A DNA stretch of 59,452 nucleotides. It comes from Alphaproteobacteria bacterium. Lineage in GTDB: Bacteria > Pseudomonadota > Alphaproteobacteria > JAJFIK01. Every line of letters starts with the position of its first letter. The stretch's first letter is position 1. A program made the position numbers and the translations under genes. Positions 38,738 to 47,030 of the stretch are shown here, piece by piece. The notes below the pieces were generated by a model. The model ran no database searches. It was not told where the DNA came from and worked only from the letters and a program-made list of their open reading frames with translations. The stretch lies in contig JAJFIL010000304.1 of NCBI GenBank assembly GCA_021774965.1, forward strand, positions 1 through 59,452. Reading direction: 5' to 3'.

Positions 38738-39100
38738 ATGGCTTGGGACGTGGAGTTTCATCCGGCTTTCGAAGCTGAATTCGATCAGTATGAAGAGGAT
38801 GTACAAGACGCCATATTAGCCCGTGCTCTTCTGCTGAAAGAATTTGGTCCACAATTGGGACGTCCCTATTGCGACACACTAAAAGCATCGAAGCACACAA
38901 ATATGAAAGAGCTGCGGTGCGATGTGGATGGCGGCATCTGGCGCATCGCCTTCGCGTTTGACCCGCAACGCATGGCGATGCTGCTCAGTGCCGGTGACAA
39001 GGGTGGTGCAAATGAAAAACGTTTTTACAAGCAACTCATAAGGCTGGCGGATCAACGCTTCGCCGAGCATCTGGAAGAACTCAAAGACGCAAATAAGTAA
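38738..39100 (+). CDS. higB: HigB/RelE-type toxin (phage Gp49-like family)
   Basis: A 120-residue ribosome-dependent mRNA interferase candidate. It reads MAWDVEFHPAFEAEFDQYEE at the N-terminus, then LKEFGPQLGRPYCDTLKASK, NMKELRCDVDGGIWRIAFAF and MAMLLSAGDKGGANEKRFYK, the conserved order of the Gp49-like HigB family. The toxin gene comes first and the HTH antitoxin 13 nt later, as expected for higBA. No SD is seen, consistent with a nearly leaderless mRNA. Confidence 0.88.
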   Translation: MAWDVEFHPAFEAEFDQYEEDVQDAILARALLLKEFGPQLGRPYCDTLKASKHTNMKELRCDVDGGIWRIAFAFDPQRMAMLLSAGDKGGANEKRFYKQLIRLADQRFAEHLEELKDANK

Positions 39101-39113
39101 GAGGACCGAGACA

Positions 39114-39440
39114 ATGGGAACAAAACTGAAAGACAAGATTGCCTCCCTGCCCGCGAATCGCCGCGCTCGCGTCGAGGAAGAAGGCGCGCGCCTTATTGCG
39201 GAATACACAACATTGCAGTCCTTGAGAAAGGCCTGCGCCATAACCCAAGCCGAGCTTGCCGAAAGACAAGGCGTGTCTCAGGCCAACATTGCAGGCATGG
39301 AAAAGCGCGATGATATGCTGATTTCAACGCTTGGTAAGACTGTCGAGAATTTGGGCGGAACTTTGAAATTACTTGTGGAGTTTCCCGACAAGCCGCCAGT
39401 TTTTCTGACGGGCTTGGGAGATTTAGTTGAGGAGGCTTAA
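39114..39440 (+). CDS. higA: HigA-type antitoxin, XRE family
   Basis: A 108-residue antitoxin and autorepressor. A helical N-terminus (MGTKLKDKIASLPANRRARV) that probably contacts the toxin precedes an XRE helix-turn-helix domain: LRKACAITQAELAERQGVSQ, ANIAGMEKRDDMLISTL, then ENLGGTLKLLVEFPD. The start is preceded by AGAGGA. It follows higB by 13 nt and would bind the inverted repeat at the promoter. Confidence 0.88.
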   Translation: MGTKLKDKIASLPANRRARVEEEGARLIAEYTTLQSLRKACAITQAELAERQGVSQANIAGMEKRDDMLISTLGKTVENLGGTLKLLVEFPDKPPVFLTGLGDLVEEA

Positions 39441-39557
39441 GGGGTTTGGGTTTACTAAAAACTCATCGAAGACCAGATCAATCTACTCTGACCCCTTTGC
39501 ACAAGGTGCTCAAGCGCGCCTGCCATACCGCCGTCCCTTTTACCGTGAGACGATGGA

Positions 39558-39596
39558 CTCGCCACCAAGCGCAAGAAATGATTGCTTGGTGGCGAG
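39558..39596. repeat. 13-bp perfect inverted repeat downstream of higA
   Basis: CTCGCCACCAAGC (39558-39570) and GCTTGGTGGCGAG (39584-39596) are perfect reverse complements with a 13-nt spacer. No T-run follows on either strand, so a classical intrinsic terminator is unlikely, though it could still end convergent transcripts. It lies in a 185-nt gap between higA and the convergent secreted-protein gene, where no gene is convincing. Confidence 0.65.
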
Positions 39597-39625
39597 GTCA
39601 CATATCGCTAACAGTGCCCAGCAAT

Positions 39626-41488
39626 CTACTGAACATTGAAACCAACACACGAAACGCCAAATTTCCCGTCTGCGGCTAGCGCATTATTGATGTTGTCTGC
39701 CCAGATTTCGTTGGCGGTGGTGGAGCTCAAGTTCGGGGGCTTTAGCAATCCCGATGTAAGAGACAACGCAATGCGAAGATCGTAGTACTCTGATATGCTG
39801 ACAACCGCTATGCCGCACACAATACCGCCGTCTGCCGCCGGTCCCAGATTGTTTGTATCGTAGTCCTGTTGGGCTCCTGGTTGGAATGTGCTATTCTGGA
39901 CGGGAGGCCCCGAATATTGAAGGCGCCTGCTCGGATGAAGTCCGGTTAGGTCTCCCGCGGGAATGTCAGGGCCCAGAAATACGAGGCCCGTCGCAGGAAA
40001 AGAAAACTGAAAGTTGGGCACATTCCCACCCACAGGGTCTTGCATGTATGCCACCCAATCGTCCGGGCTGTTCCAATGGCTTGGTTGTGTCGCAGCTTGG
40101 TCCAGTGCGTTCGGATCGAGGGTCAACCATGTTGCTAGAGATTGCGCTGTATCTGCTTGCGCCACATAATTGATCATGCGCACCGTCTCACATGCGGTCC
40201 CGCCCTCATTGGTAATTTGAAATGCAACCGGAATCGGGTCTCCAACCGCCAAATTCGAATTAGGTGTCGAGGCTTCAATATGCAATTCGCACGGTGTTTG
40301 TGGGTGAAGTGTTGGCGTTAATGCGAGCACGCAATGTGATGGGAAATCAACAGTGGTCATTCCACTTGGCCGCCCATCCCAACCGACGACGGCGGCGCAA
40401 TTGAGCTTGTCGGACCCAGGCCCGAAAAACAGCTGAGTATCCACTTCAACCATAGCTGTCAGAAAAAGCGGCGTTGTGCCATCTACAAAAACGTTGGGAA
40501 CAGTACACACAGCTGCTGTGTCAGCTATGATCGTTCCGCTTGAAAATGTTAGTGGGCTTGGGCCTAGGCCTGAAAACACTTGGCAAGGAATGTTACTTCC
40601 AGCCGCGTCAATCACATTGATGCTCTGCATATGGCCGTTCAGTATTTCCTCAACCTGCAATTCGCCGGAGTAGGGATCGCCCATGTTACGAATCTCCAAT
40701 GTATAAGTACACACAGCCGATGCCGGTGCTGAGCCAACCGAGCAAGTATTCAAGGATTTGATTATTTCAAAATCTGGAGTCGCATTGGGGTCGGGCTCGT
40801 AACAAAGCTCAACGGCGAAATAGTCAACGGAGGTGTCATTCTGGATGTGAATATCAATAAAACCGTTCGCGGTAATACCATTTAGAACATCTTGTCCGGT
40901 GGGGGGGCTGTTCGCTAGCATAGTAAGCGGTGATACTGCAGTGAGCGTTGGTGTTGAAGTTATCCCACTTCCGTCAATATTCCACACAACGCTAGAGGTG
41001 GTTCCCAAAGGAATGGCGAAGTTTGGGTGGTATAAGGGGGTGAACCCATTTCCCGAGCTGGGCAGGGCCTGCAAAATGTACATGGTGTCGGTGTTCCACG
41101 ACGCACCTTGGGCCGCTGGCCGGAGATAACCGCTTATACGCATTGCCTTCGCAGTGGCATTTGCCGGGAGCCCTAGATAAAACGTGTCTGCAAAGTATCT
41201 GCTGTTGACTGTATCGTCGTACCGATTGTTTGAGCTGGTGTTCCATGGAACAGCGGCCACTGAGTCAACGCTGGCAAAGGTTGGCTCCACGGCACCCGAC
41301 GGATCAAAGTTATCGGCGACGCCATGGGTCACCGCCGGCAAGTACTGCTGCCCCGGCGCACAGGCAAGGGGCGTGAGTGTAGACGGGAACCCTTGCCCGA
41401 CCGCGGGCGTTGTTACGAGGCTTGCGCCGAAAAGCGCAACCAGGGCAATCAGCGTTCCTTGCAGAAATAGAGTCGTTGATTTTGACAT
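39626..41488 (-). CDS. Large secreted protein of unknown function (DUF11-like segment)
   Basis: A 620-residue exported protein. The signal peptide (TTLFLQGTLIALVALFGASL, cleavage near AVGQG) is clear. The mature part is acidic, rich in Asn, Asp, Thr and Pro, with few lysines and several cysteines. PDFEIIKSLNTCSVGSAPAS followed by VCTYTLEIRNMGDPYSGELQ resembles the DUF11/conserved-repeat Ig-like domain of surface proteins, and IPVAFQITNEGGTACETVRM looks like a second such fold. No enzyme motif or anchor is seen at the C-terminus. It is likely extracellular or outer-surface. Codon and base use is more AT-rich than that of neighbouring core genes. Confidence 0.75.
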   Translation of the reverse strand: MSKSTTLFLQGTLIALVALFGASLVTTPAVGQGFPSTLTPLACAPGQQYLPAVTHGVADNFDPSGAVEPTFASVDSVAAVPWNTSSNNRYDDTVNSRYFADTFYLGLPANATAKAMRISGYLRPAAQGASWNTDTMYILQALPSSGNGFTPLYHPNFAIPLGTTSSVVWNIDGSGITSTPTLTAVSPLTMLANSPPTGQDVLNGITANGFIDIHIQNDTSVDYFAVELCYEPDPNATPDFEIIKSLNTCSVGSAPASAVCTYTLEIRNMGDPYSGELQVEEILNGHMQSINVIDAAGSNIPCQVFSGLGPSPLTFSSGTIIADTAAVCTVPNVFVDGTTPLFLTAMVEVDTQLFFGPGSDKLNCAAVVGWDGRPSGMTTVDFPSHCVLALTPTLHPQTPCELHIEASTPNSNLAVGDPIPVAFQITNEGGTACETVRMINYVAQADTAQSLATWLTLDPNALDQAATQPSHWNSPDDWVAYMQDPVGGNVPNFQFSFPATGLVFLGPDIPAGDLTGLHPSRRLQYSGPPVQNSTFQPGAQQDYDTNNLGPAADGGIVCGIAVVSISEYYDLRIALSLTSGLLKPPNLSSTTANEIWADNINNALAADGKFGVSCVGFNVQ

Positions 41489-42026
41489 GATTTTCCTCCC
41501 ACCGGGTTTCTCCGGTTCGTTGCCCGCGCCGGTTGGAATACAAACTTGCGATTATAGGCGTGTCAAATAGAAATTGTGTTATTTGTTGTGTTGCAACCAA
41601 AGCGAGTTGTGATCAACAGGTTCAGAGCAACCTGCTCCACCGCCAGCGTTGATGTTGCCTCTACTCCCCCACCTATCCCCACGACCGGGGCCTCGAACAG
41701 GGGCAATAATCCTCCTGTCGATGGTCGATCCCGCCCCCTTGCGAGGTAAAACCGTTGGTAAAATCGCCGGTAAAACTGGTGGTAAAATTATGGACAATTT
41801 AAATGCAACTTCAGGACAACAAGCGGCTTTTGAATTTTACCAAAACCCGTCAATTGGGCCCCTCAATTCAGGCCCCATTTGCTCTTCATTTGCGGCCATT
41901 TGGCCCATATTCACCATTGGCTCATCTGGGGGCCAAAGCCCTCTTGCCCTTCGTGCGGGATGGCTGTATAAGCCGCGCTTCATTTGAAATGAGGCGCCAT
42001 AGTCGCGCCAAACAGGGCTTACAGCG
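41489..42026. other. Intergenic region upstream of rpmE with tandem repeats
   Basis: About 540 bases, AT-richer than core genes, without a convincing gene. It contains a small inverted repeat CAGGTT-cagagc-AACCTG (41617-41634), the fourfold 12-bp repeat at 41745-41792, and pyrimidine-rich sequence with several GGCCC/GGGCC blocks before rpmE. The promoter of the secreted-protein gene (minus) and of rpmE (plus) should lie here. Short open frames across it look non-coding. Confidence 0.6.
41745..41792 (+). repeat. Four tandem 12-bp GGTAAAA repeats
   Basis: GGTAAAA recurs exactly every 12 nt at 41745, 41757, 41769 and 41781; the remaining five bases vary (ccgtt, tcgcc, ctggt, ttatg). The regular spacing is close to one helical turn and resembles iterons or clustered protein-binding sites. 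In one frame it encodes a GKTVGKIAGKTGGKIM peptide, but no real gene is apparent. No rep gene is nearby. Confidence 0.75.
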
Positions 42027-42251
42027 ATGAAAACAGATACCCATCCCGATTACCACTTCATTACCTTGAAGCTGAACGACGGGACCGAATACGTCACCCG
42101 CTCTACCTATGGGGCTGAGGGCGATACGCTGACCCTGGATATTGATCCGAACACGCACCCAGCCTGGACCGGCGGCAGCCAGACCCTTCTGGACCGCGGC
42201 GGACGTGTTTCGCGCTTTAATGACAAGTTCAAGGGCTTTTTGGGCTCCTAA
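42027..42251 (+). CDS. rpmE: 50S ribosomal protein L31
   Basis: A 74-residue ribosomal protein: [70 protein letters not shown]. It lacks the CxxC zinc pair of many L31 proteins, as is usual for the alphaproteobacterial form. It is convergent with rcdA; a small GC stem (CCTGCC/GGCGGG, about 42261-42279) lies between them without a T-run. Confidence 0.95.
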   Translation: MKTDTHPDYHFITLKLNDGTEYVTRSTYGAEGDTLTLDIDPNTHPAWTGGSQTLLDRGGRVSRFNDKFKGFLGS

Positions 42252-42299
42252 GGGCTTCATCCTGCCGACGCTTGGCGGGATCTGAGAGGCCCAAGCAAG

Positions 42300-42854
42300 T
42301 TACCCTTCAGTCGGTGCAAAGACCGAGGCCAGCAGATCATGCTGGGCCTGGACGCCGCTTGTGCCGCCTTCAATCCGGCCTTCGCGATAAAGCTGATGGT
42401 CCAGCCGTTCCACCCTGTCGTAAAGATGCGAGCTCTGGGTCAAGAGATCCTTGAGCCGTGCCGGAATGAGATCCGCCCCCTCCAGAGGCCGGGCGCGGCA
42501 GACTTCCTGAGCGCTGAGGCGGTATTTCTTGTCGGTGGCCTCATCCGGGGTCATTTCATCTTCACGCACCGCGCGCTGAACCAGCAGCCAGCTGGCAACT
42601 TGCATGAGACGCGTGGTGACCCGCATGCTTTCGCCAGCATAGGCCAAAGCGCCTTTGCGCGGCAGAGACTTGCTCTCCTCGCGGCCCTCGCCATCCAGAT
42701 AAGCTGCGGTTTCCTCAACCAGGGCCATGCCGTCGTCAAAGGTGCGTTGAAACACTTCCGAGGACGCAAAATCGGTCACTGCGATGCGAATAGCCTCAGC
42801 ATCAGCTTGTTTCTGCGGCAAATCTGCATTCATCGAGGTCTTGTCCTCAGCCAT
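42300..42854 (-). CDS. rcdA: RcdA-family protein (DUF1465)
   Basis: A 184-residue helical protein of the DUF1465 family, which includes Caulobacter RcdA, an adaptor for ClpXP degradation of the cell-cycle regulator CtrA. Visible segments: FASSEVFQRTFDDGMALVEE, TAAYLDGEGREESKSLPRKG, YAGESMRVTTRLMQVASWLL, LIPARLKDLLTQSSHLYDRV and ERLDHQLY, all characteristic. The neighbourhood next to rpmE is common in the class. Whether this orthologue acts on CtrA is inferred. Confidence 0.82.
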   Translation of the reverse strand: MAEDKTSMNADLPQKQADAEAIRIAVTDFASSEVFQRTFDDGMALVEETAAYLDGEGREESKSLPRKGALAYAGESMRVTTRLMQVASWLLVQRAVREDEMTPDEATDKKYRLSAQEVCRARPLEGADLIPARLKDLLTQSSHLYDRVERLDHQLYREGRIEGGTSGVQAQHDLLASVFAPTEG

Positions 42855-43023
42855 TTTTCACGCGCTCCTGTATCCAAATGGGCCAGATCACCGGCCCTTG
42901 GACGCGTCAATGAAAGTTGCATGCCAGTCTTTAAGAACCATTGACGAAAAAATAACGGCGAAAACGTGAGGTTTCCGCCGTTTCTTGCTTTTCACCCGCC
43001 AGATATGGCGAAATATGGGACAG

Positions 43024-43221
43024 CTATTTCTTAAAAAACGCCTCGGCGTCGGAAAAAGCACCCTTCTTACTGTTGAGCACCAACCTGGTGCGCTCGATCT
43101 CGCCTTCCAGCCAGCTTATGCGCTCACCCAGGTCATCCACCGACAAGCGGTGCAGCTCGTCATCGCTCGGGTGCGCATACAAGTCAGGCTTGGCGACTTG
43201 ACCATCTTCATCCATCATCAT
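43024..43221 (-). CDS. DUF1192 family small protein
   Basis: A 65-residue acidic protein. After MMMDEDGQVAKPDLYA come DELHRLSVDDLGERISWLEG and EIERTRLVLNSKKGAFSDAE, the recognisable DUF1192 core with a short coiled coil. GGAGG lies 7 nt before the first of three consecutive ATGs (43221). It is divergent from the quinone oxidoreductase gene. No function is known for the family. Confidence 0.82.
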   Translation of the reverse strand: MMMDEDGQVAKPDLYAHPSDDELHRLSVDDLGERISWLEGEIERTRLVLNSKKGAFSDAEAFFKK

Positions 43222-43339
43222 GACTGAACCTCCACTAATTGACCCACCTAGGCTTACGGGGCGGTTTCTCACTCCTTTGGATGAGATAGTCTGCGCCTCC
43301 GATCCGCCTCCATCAAGACCCAAACGGACATTCATACCC

Positions 43340-44347
43340 ATGAGCCACACCACGCCTGAGAATATGACCGCCATCGAAATCTCCACGCCGGGAGGCCCCG
43401 ATGTGCTCAAACCGGTCTCCCGCCCAGTGCCTACGCCGGATCACGGGCAGGTTCTGGTGAAAGTGGCCGCTGCCGGGGTTAATCGTCCGGACGTGATCCA
43501 GCGTCAGGGGCTCTATCCGCCGCCCCCAGGGGCCTCGGATCTGCCCGGCCTGGAAGTGGCTGGCACTGTGGTCACTATGGGCCCTGGGGTCACAGGGCTC
43601 TCCATAGGCGATAAGATCTGCGCTTTGGTCTCGGGCGGAGGCTATGCGGAATATTGCCTGGTGGACGCCTGCCTTGCGCTGCCCATCCCACATGGTGCTT
43701 CCATGGTGGAAGCTGCCGCCCTGCCAGAGACCTTCTTTACGGTCTGGACCAATGTATTTGACCGAGCGCGCTTGAAAGCCGGAGAGACCTTCCTGGTCCA
43801 TGGCGGCTCCAGCGGCATTGGCACCACGGCGATCCAGCTTGCAAATTGCTTTGGCGCACGGGTTTTTGCTACCGCTGGAACGGCTGAGAAATGCGCCGCT
43901 TGCGAGGATCTGGGCGCTGAAAAGGCCATCAACTATCGCGACGAGGACTTTGTAGCCATCACCCAAAGCCGCACCGATGGGCGGGGCCTTGATGTGATCC
44001 TGGATATGGTGGGGGGCGATTATGTGCCGCGCAATCTCAAGGCTCTCGCCATTGAGGGCCGCCTGGTGAACATCGCCTTTCTTGGCGGCGCACAAGTGGA
44101 TCTGAACCTCTTTCCCATCATGCTCAAGCGCCTGACCATGACCGGCTCCACCTTGCGGCCCCGATCCCTGGAAGACAAAGCAGCCATCGCCGATGCCCTG
44201 CGGACCAAAGTCTGGCCCTTACTCAACGAGGGCCGCATCGCGCCCGTGATTAGCAACAGATGCCCCCTCAGCGCGGCGGAATATGCTCATGCCGTGATGG
44301 AGAAAGGCGATCACATCGGCAAAATAGTGCTGGAAGTCGATCTATAG
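43340..44347 (+). CDS. NAD(P)H quinone oxidoreductase, zeta-crystallin/PIG3 type
   Basis: A 335-residue medium-chain dehydrogenase without the zinc ligands of alcohol dehydrogenases. VKVAAAGVNRPDVIQRQGLY and PPPPGASDLPGLEVAGTVV at the N-terminus, then the NADPH-binding LVHGGSSGIGTTAIQLANCF and GRLVNIAFLGGAQVDLNLFP. The C-terminal HAVMEKGDHIGKIVLEV is typical of the PIG3-like subfamily. The start is uncertain: 43340 and 43364 both lack strong ribosome sites. Confidence 0.9.
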   Translation: MSHTTPENMTAIEISTPGGPDVLKPVSRPVPTPDHGQVLVKVAAAGVNRPDVIQRQGLYPPPPGASDLPGLEVAGTVVTMGPGVTGLSIGDKICALVSGGGYAEYCLVDACLALPIPHGASMVEAAALPETFFTVWTNVFDRARLKAGETFLVHGGSSGIGTTAIQLANCFGARVFATAGTAEKCAACEDLGAEKAINYRDEDFVAITQSRTDGRGLDVILDMVGGDYVPRNLKALAIEGRLVNIAFLGGAQVDLNLFPIMLKRLTMTGSTLRPRSLEDKAAIADALRTKVWPLLNEGRIAPVISNRCPLSAAEYAHAVMEKGDHIGKIVLEVDL

Positions 44348-44536
44348 GGCCAAAATCAAGCTTCTGAGGAGATGGATAATTTTTGCCGTTCCCAAGCGGT
44401 TCAAAACCTCCTATAAGCGCGTCAGGTTTCCCCTAACGCGTCTGTCGGCGGAACCCGCGATGAGCCTGAAAACTCCCGCGTGATCGCATCCTATTGTTTC
44501 AACGACGACGCCAGGATTTGAAAAAGGTACACTCCC

Positions 44537-45265
44537 ATGGCTCAAGACCTGCCGCTCATGCCCAAAGCAACCGCTGTCTGGTTGGTGGATCAGACCAGAC
44601 TTACTTTTGATCAGATCGCCACTTTCTGTGGTCTGCATCCGCTTGAAGTCAAAGGCATCGCTGATGGTGAAGTTGCCTCCGGCATTCGTGGTCGCGACCC
44701 CATCCTGAACAGCGAACTTACCCGCGATGAAGTCAAGAAAGGCGAAGAGGACAGCAGCTATCAGCTGAAAATTCTGCGCCGCAAAACCATCGTCGTGCCA
44801 AAGAAAAAGCGTTCAGGCCCGCGTTATACACCTGTGTCGCGCCGCCAGGATCGACCTAATGCTATTTTGTGGCTGGTGCGCAATCATCCGGAACTGACTG
44901 ATGCGCAGATCGCACGTCTTGTGGGAACCACCAAGCCCACCATCAACGGCATTCGCGAAGGCTCGCACTGGAATTTCTCAAACCTCAAGCCGGTTGACCC
45001 GGTTTCCTTAGGTCTGACCAGCCAGATCGACCTTGATGGCGCTGTCTTTAAAGCCGCCAAGAAAGCTGGCCATGTTGCACCAGAGCCCAAGGGTGCAACA
45101 CTCAAACCAGCCAGTGAAACTGTGATCGTGGATCAATCAGAACTGAAGAAGGCGCCTGAATTGGGCACACCGGATTCTCTTGCTGCCATGGCGCCGAAGG
45201 AAAAAGAAGATGTGCCAGATGCCGACAGTGTCTTCGCTGCCTTTGGCGACAAGAAAGACAGTTAG
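44537..45265 (+). CDS. trcR: DUF1013 protein, TrcR-type cell-cycle regulator
   Basis: A 242-residue DNA-binding candidate conserved in Alphaproteobacteria. It has MPKATAVWLVDQTRLTFDQI, ATFCGLHPLEVKGIADGEVA, then a basic stretch (VVPKKKRSGPRYTPVSRRQD) and a second helical unit DRPNAILWLVRNHPELTDAQ, IARLVGTTKPTINGIREGSH. Both units resemble helix-turn-helix modules. The family was named TrcR as a cell-cycle transcription factor; that this copy does the same is inferred. The C-terminal third is low-complexity. Its stop interlocks with the SDR gene's stop (TTAG). Confidence 0.85.
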   Translation: MAQDLPLMPKATAVWLVDQTRLTFDQIATFCGLHPLEVKGIADGEVASGIRGRDPILNSELTRDEVKKGEEDSSYQLKILRRKTIVVPKKKRSGPRYTPVSRRQDRPNAILWLVRNHPELTDAQIARLVGTTKPTINGIREGSHWNFSNLKPVDPVSLGLTSQIDLDGAVFKAAKKAGHVAPEPKGATLKPASETVIVDQSELKKAPELGTPDSLAAMAPKEKEDVPDADSVFAAFGDKKDS

Positions 45266-46071
45266 TCTTTTTCGTCCTCGACAAGAAGATTGAGCGCCAG
45301 GCGGCCACCGTCTGCATAGATGGTTTGTCCGGTCACATAACTTGCTTCGGGTGAGGCAAGAAACACGGCGATGGAGCCGATTTCTTCAGGGTCCCCAATA
45401 CGCCCCAAAGGGGTGCGCGAGAGTATTTTCTTGCGCCCCTTTGTGTCACTTCCGCGCGCTTTGAGAATATCTGTATTGATATTGCCCGGCCCAATGGCGT
45501 TTACATGAATGCCATGAGGGGCAAGGGCCAAAGCCATCACCTTGGTCAGCTGGTTCAGCGCGCCTTTAGATACTGCATAGGGCACATGATCAGGCGTGCC
45601 GACGACAGCTTCAATTGATGAGATGTTGATGATGGAATAGGTGCGGCCGGAATCCGAAACCCGGCCTTCTTGTTCAATCTGACTGACCATCTGGCGCGCC
45701 ACGGATTGCGCGGTCAAAAATGCGCCCTTGAGGTTGATCTTCAGTACACGGTCAAAATCGCTCTCTTCCAAGTCAAGAAAATTTCCGCCGCCAACAACAC
45801 CGGCATTGTTCACCAGCACGTCAATCCGGCCAAATTCTTCCAAGGTCGCGGCAATGAGATTGTGGATGTCCAATCGCTCACCCACGTCGCACTGGACAAA
45901 CAGGACTGTCCCGCCGTTGGAGGCAATCTCCTCTTGCGCCTCGAGACCTGCGCTTTGATCAATGTCTGCAATAACAATCTTGGCCCCTTTGCGGGCAAAG
46001 CCGCGCGCGCAGGCAAGACCAATACCATTGGCCCCCCCGGTAACGATGACGACGCGATCTCCCCAAGCCAT
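45262..46071 (-). CDS. Short-chain dehydrogenase/reductase
   Basis: A classical SDR of 269 residues. Cofactor motif VVIVTGGANGIGLACARGFA, VLVNNAGVVGGGNF, catalytic Ser in IINISSIEAV and Tyr/Lys in VPYAVSKGALNQL, then VNAIGPGNINTDIL and the C-terminal ASYVTGQTIYADGGRLAL. Asp at the end of strand 2 (VIADID) suggests NAD preference. The substrate is unknown. AGGA precedes the ATG. Confidence 0.92.
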   Translation of the reverse strand: MAWGDRVVIVTGGANGIGLACARGFARKGAKIVIADIDQSAGLEAQEEIASNGGTVLFVQCDVGERLDIHNLIAATLEEFGRIDVLVNNAGVVGGGNFLDLEESDFDRVLKINLKGAFLTAQSVARQMVSQIEQEGRVSDSGRTYSIINISSIEAVVGTPDHVPYAVSKGALNQLTKVMALALAPHGIHVNAIGPGNINTDILKARGSDTKGRKKILSRTPLGRIGDPEEIGSIAVFLASPEASYVTGQTIYADGGRLALNLLVEDEKD

Positions 46072-46247
46072 GTGTATATTCCTGTTCAGCCAACTCTTGT
46101 TTTCGTATTCAGGCGCGATTCAATCGAATGCACCCGCTTAGTCAAGAGCCACCTTGGCCGCTGCGCAAAATAGCTGTGAGTGCTTGACCTTTCGTGCCCG
46201 ACGGCAATGCTTGGGAAACGCTTCCAAGCCAAGGATCTCTTTTGCTC

Positions 46248-47030
46248 ATGGATTTCAGCCTCGTGATCACTGACCCCCTGTTTTACGCCATGGCGATCCC
46301 TGCTGTCTTACTGGTGGGAATTTCCAAGGGCGGGTTTGCTGGCGGCATCGGGCTTATTGCGGTGCCCATGATGGCACTGAGTGTTTCGCCCCTTCAGGCT
46401 GCCGGTATCCTGTTGCCAATCTTAATGGTGATGGACGCTATCGGTGTTTGGGCGTACCGGAGGAAATGGGACCGCAAAAACCTCTTCATGCTGTTGCCTG
46501 GTGCGGTCATTGGCATTGGGCTGGGCGCTGTTACGGCGCGGTTTGTCAGTGATGATGTGGTGCGGCTGATCATCGGCTTTGTGGCCGTCGCCTTCACCCT
46601 GCATCATTGGCTCAACGGCGGGGAGACACGTAAAGCGCAAAGCGCCAACCGCGCGCAAGGCACCTTCTGGGGCATGGTGGGGGGCTACACGAGTTTTGTG
46701 TCGCACGCTGGCTCGCCGCCGTTTCAGGTTTACATGCTGCCGCAGAAACTAGACAAGAGCATCTATGTAGGCACGTCCGTTATGTTCTTTGCTGTGGTCA
46801 ACTGGGTAAAGCTCGCGCCTTATGCTTGGCTCGGTCAGCTTGCCCCCGGCAATCTTATGACGTCTGCCGTGCTGCTGCCCCTCGCACCAATTGGTGTAGC
46901 GTTGGGGATCTGGCTACACAACATCATTCCAGAAAAGCCCTTCTTCCGGGTGATCTATCTGATGATTTTTGCCGTTGGGCTAAAACTTCTTTGGGACGGA
47001 TTTAGCGGGATTGCCTTCTCAGGTAGCTAA
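46248..47030 (+). CDS. TSUP (TauE/SafE) family permease
   Basis: A 260-residue inner-membrane protein with about eight hydrophobic segments. It has the family start FYAMAIPAVLLVGISKGGFA, GGIGLIAVPMMALSVSPLQA, then MLLPGAVIGIGLGAVTARFV and GGYTSFVSHAGSPPFQVYML in the second half. TSUP proteins export sulfite, sulfoacetate or related anions; the ligand here is unknown. I chose ATG 46248; the frame is open back to 46194. Its stop interlocks with that of the convergent gene (CTAA). Confidence 0.88.
   Translation: MDFSLVITDPLFYAMAIPAVLLVGISKGGFAGGIGLIAVPMMALSVSPLQAAGILLPILMVMDAIGVWAYRRKWDRKNLFMLLPGAVIGIGLGAVTARFVSDDVVRLIIGFVAVAFTLHHWLNGGETRKAQSANRAQGTFWGMVGGYTSFVSHAGSPPFQVYMLPQKLDKSIYVGTSVMFFAVVNWVKLAPYAWLGQLAPGNLMTSAVLLPLAPIGVALGIWLHNIIPEKPFFRVIYLMIFAVGLKLLWDGFSGIAFSGS

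Noticed and set aside
39427-39679. Short open frames after higA, possibly a transposase remnant
   Set aside because: Translations show no recognisable transposase motif and they cross the hairpin; only the inverted repeats are kept as features.
41745-41792. Replication origin iterons
   Set aside because: No rep, dnaA or partition gene and no AT-rich unwinding element next to the array.
41649-41987. A 112-codon frame across the 12-bp repeats
   Set aside because: No ribosome site and a low-complexity Pro-rich start; the repeat explains the open frame.
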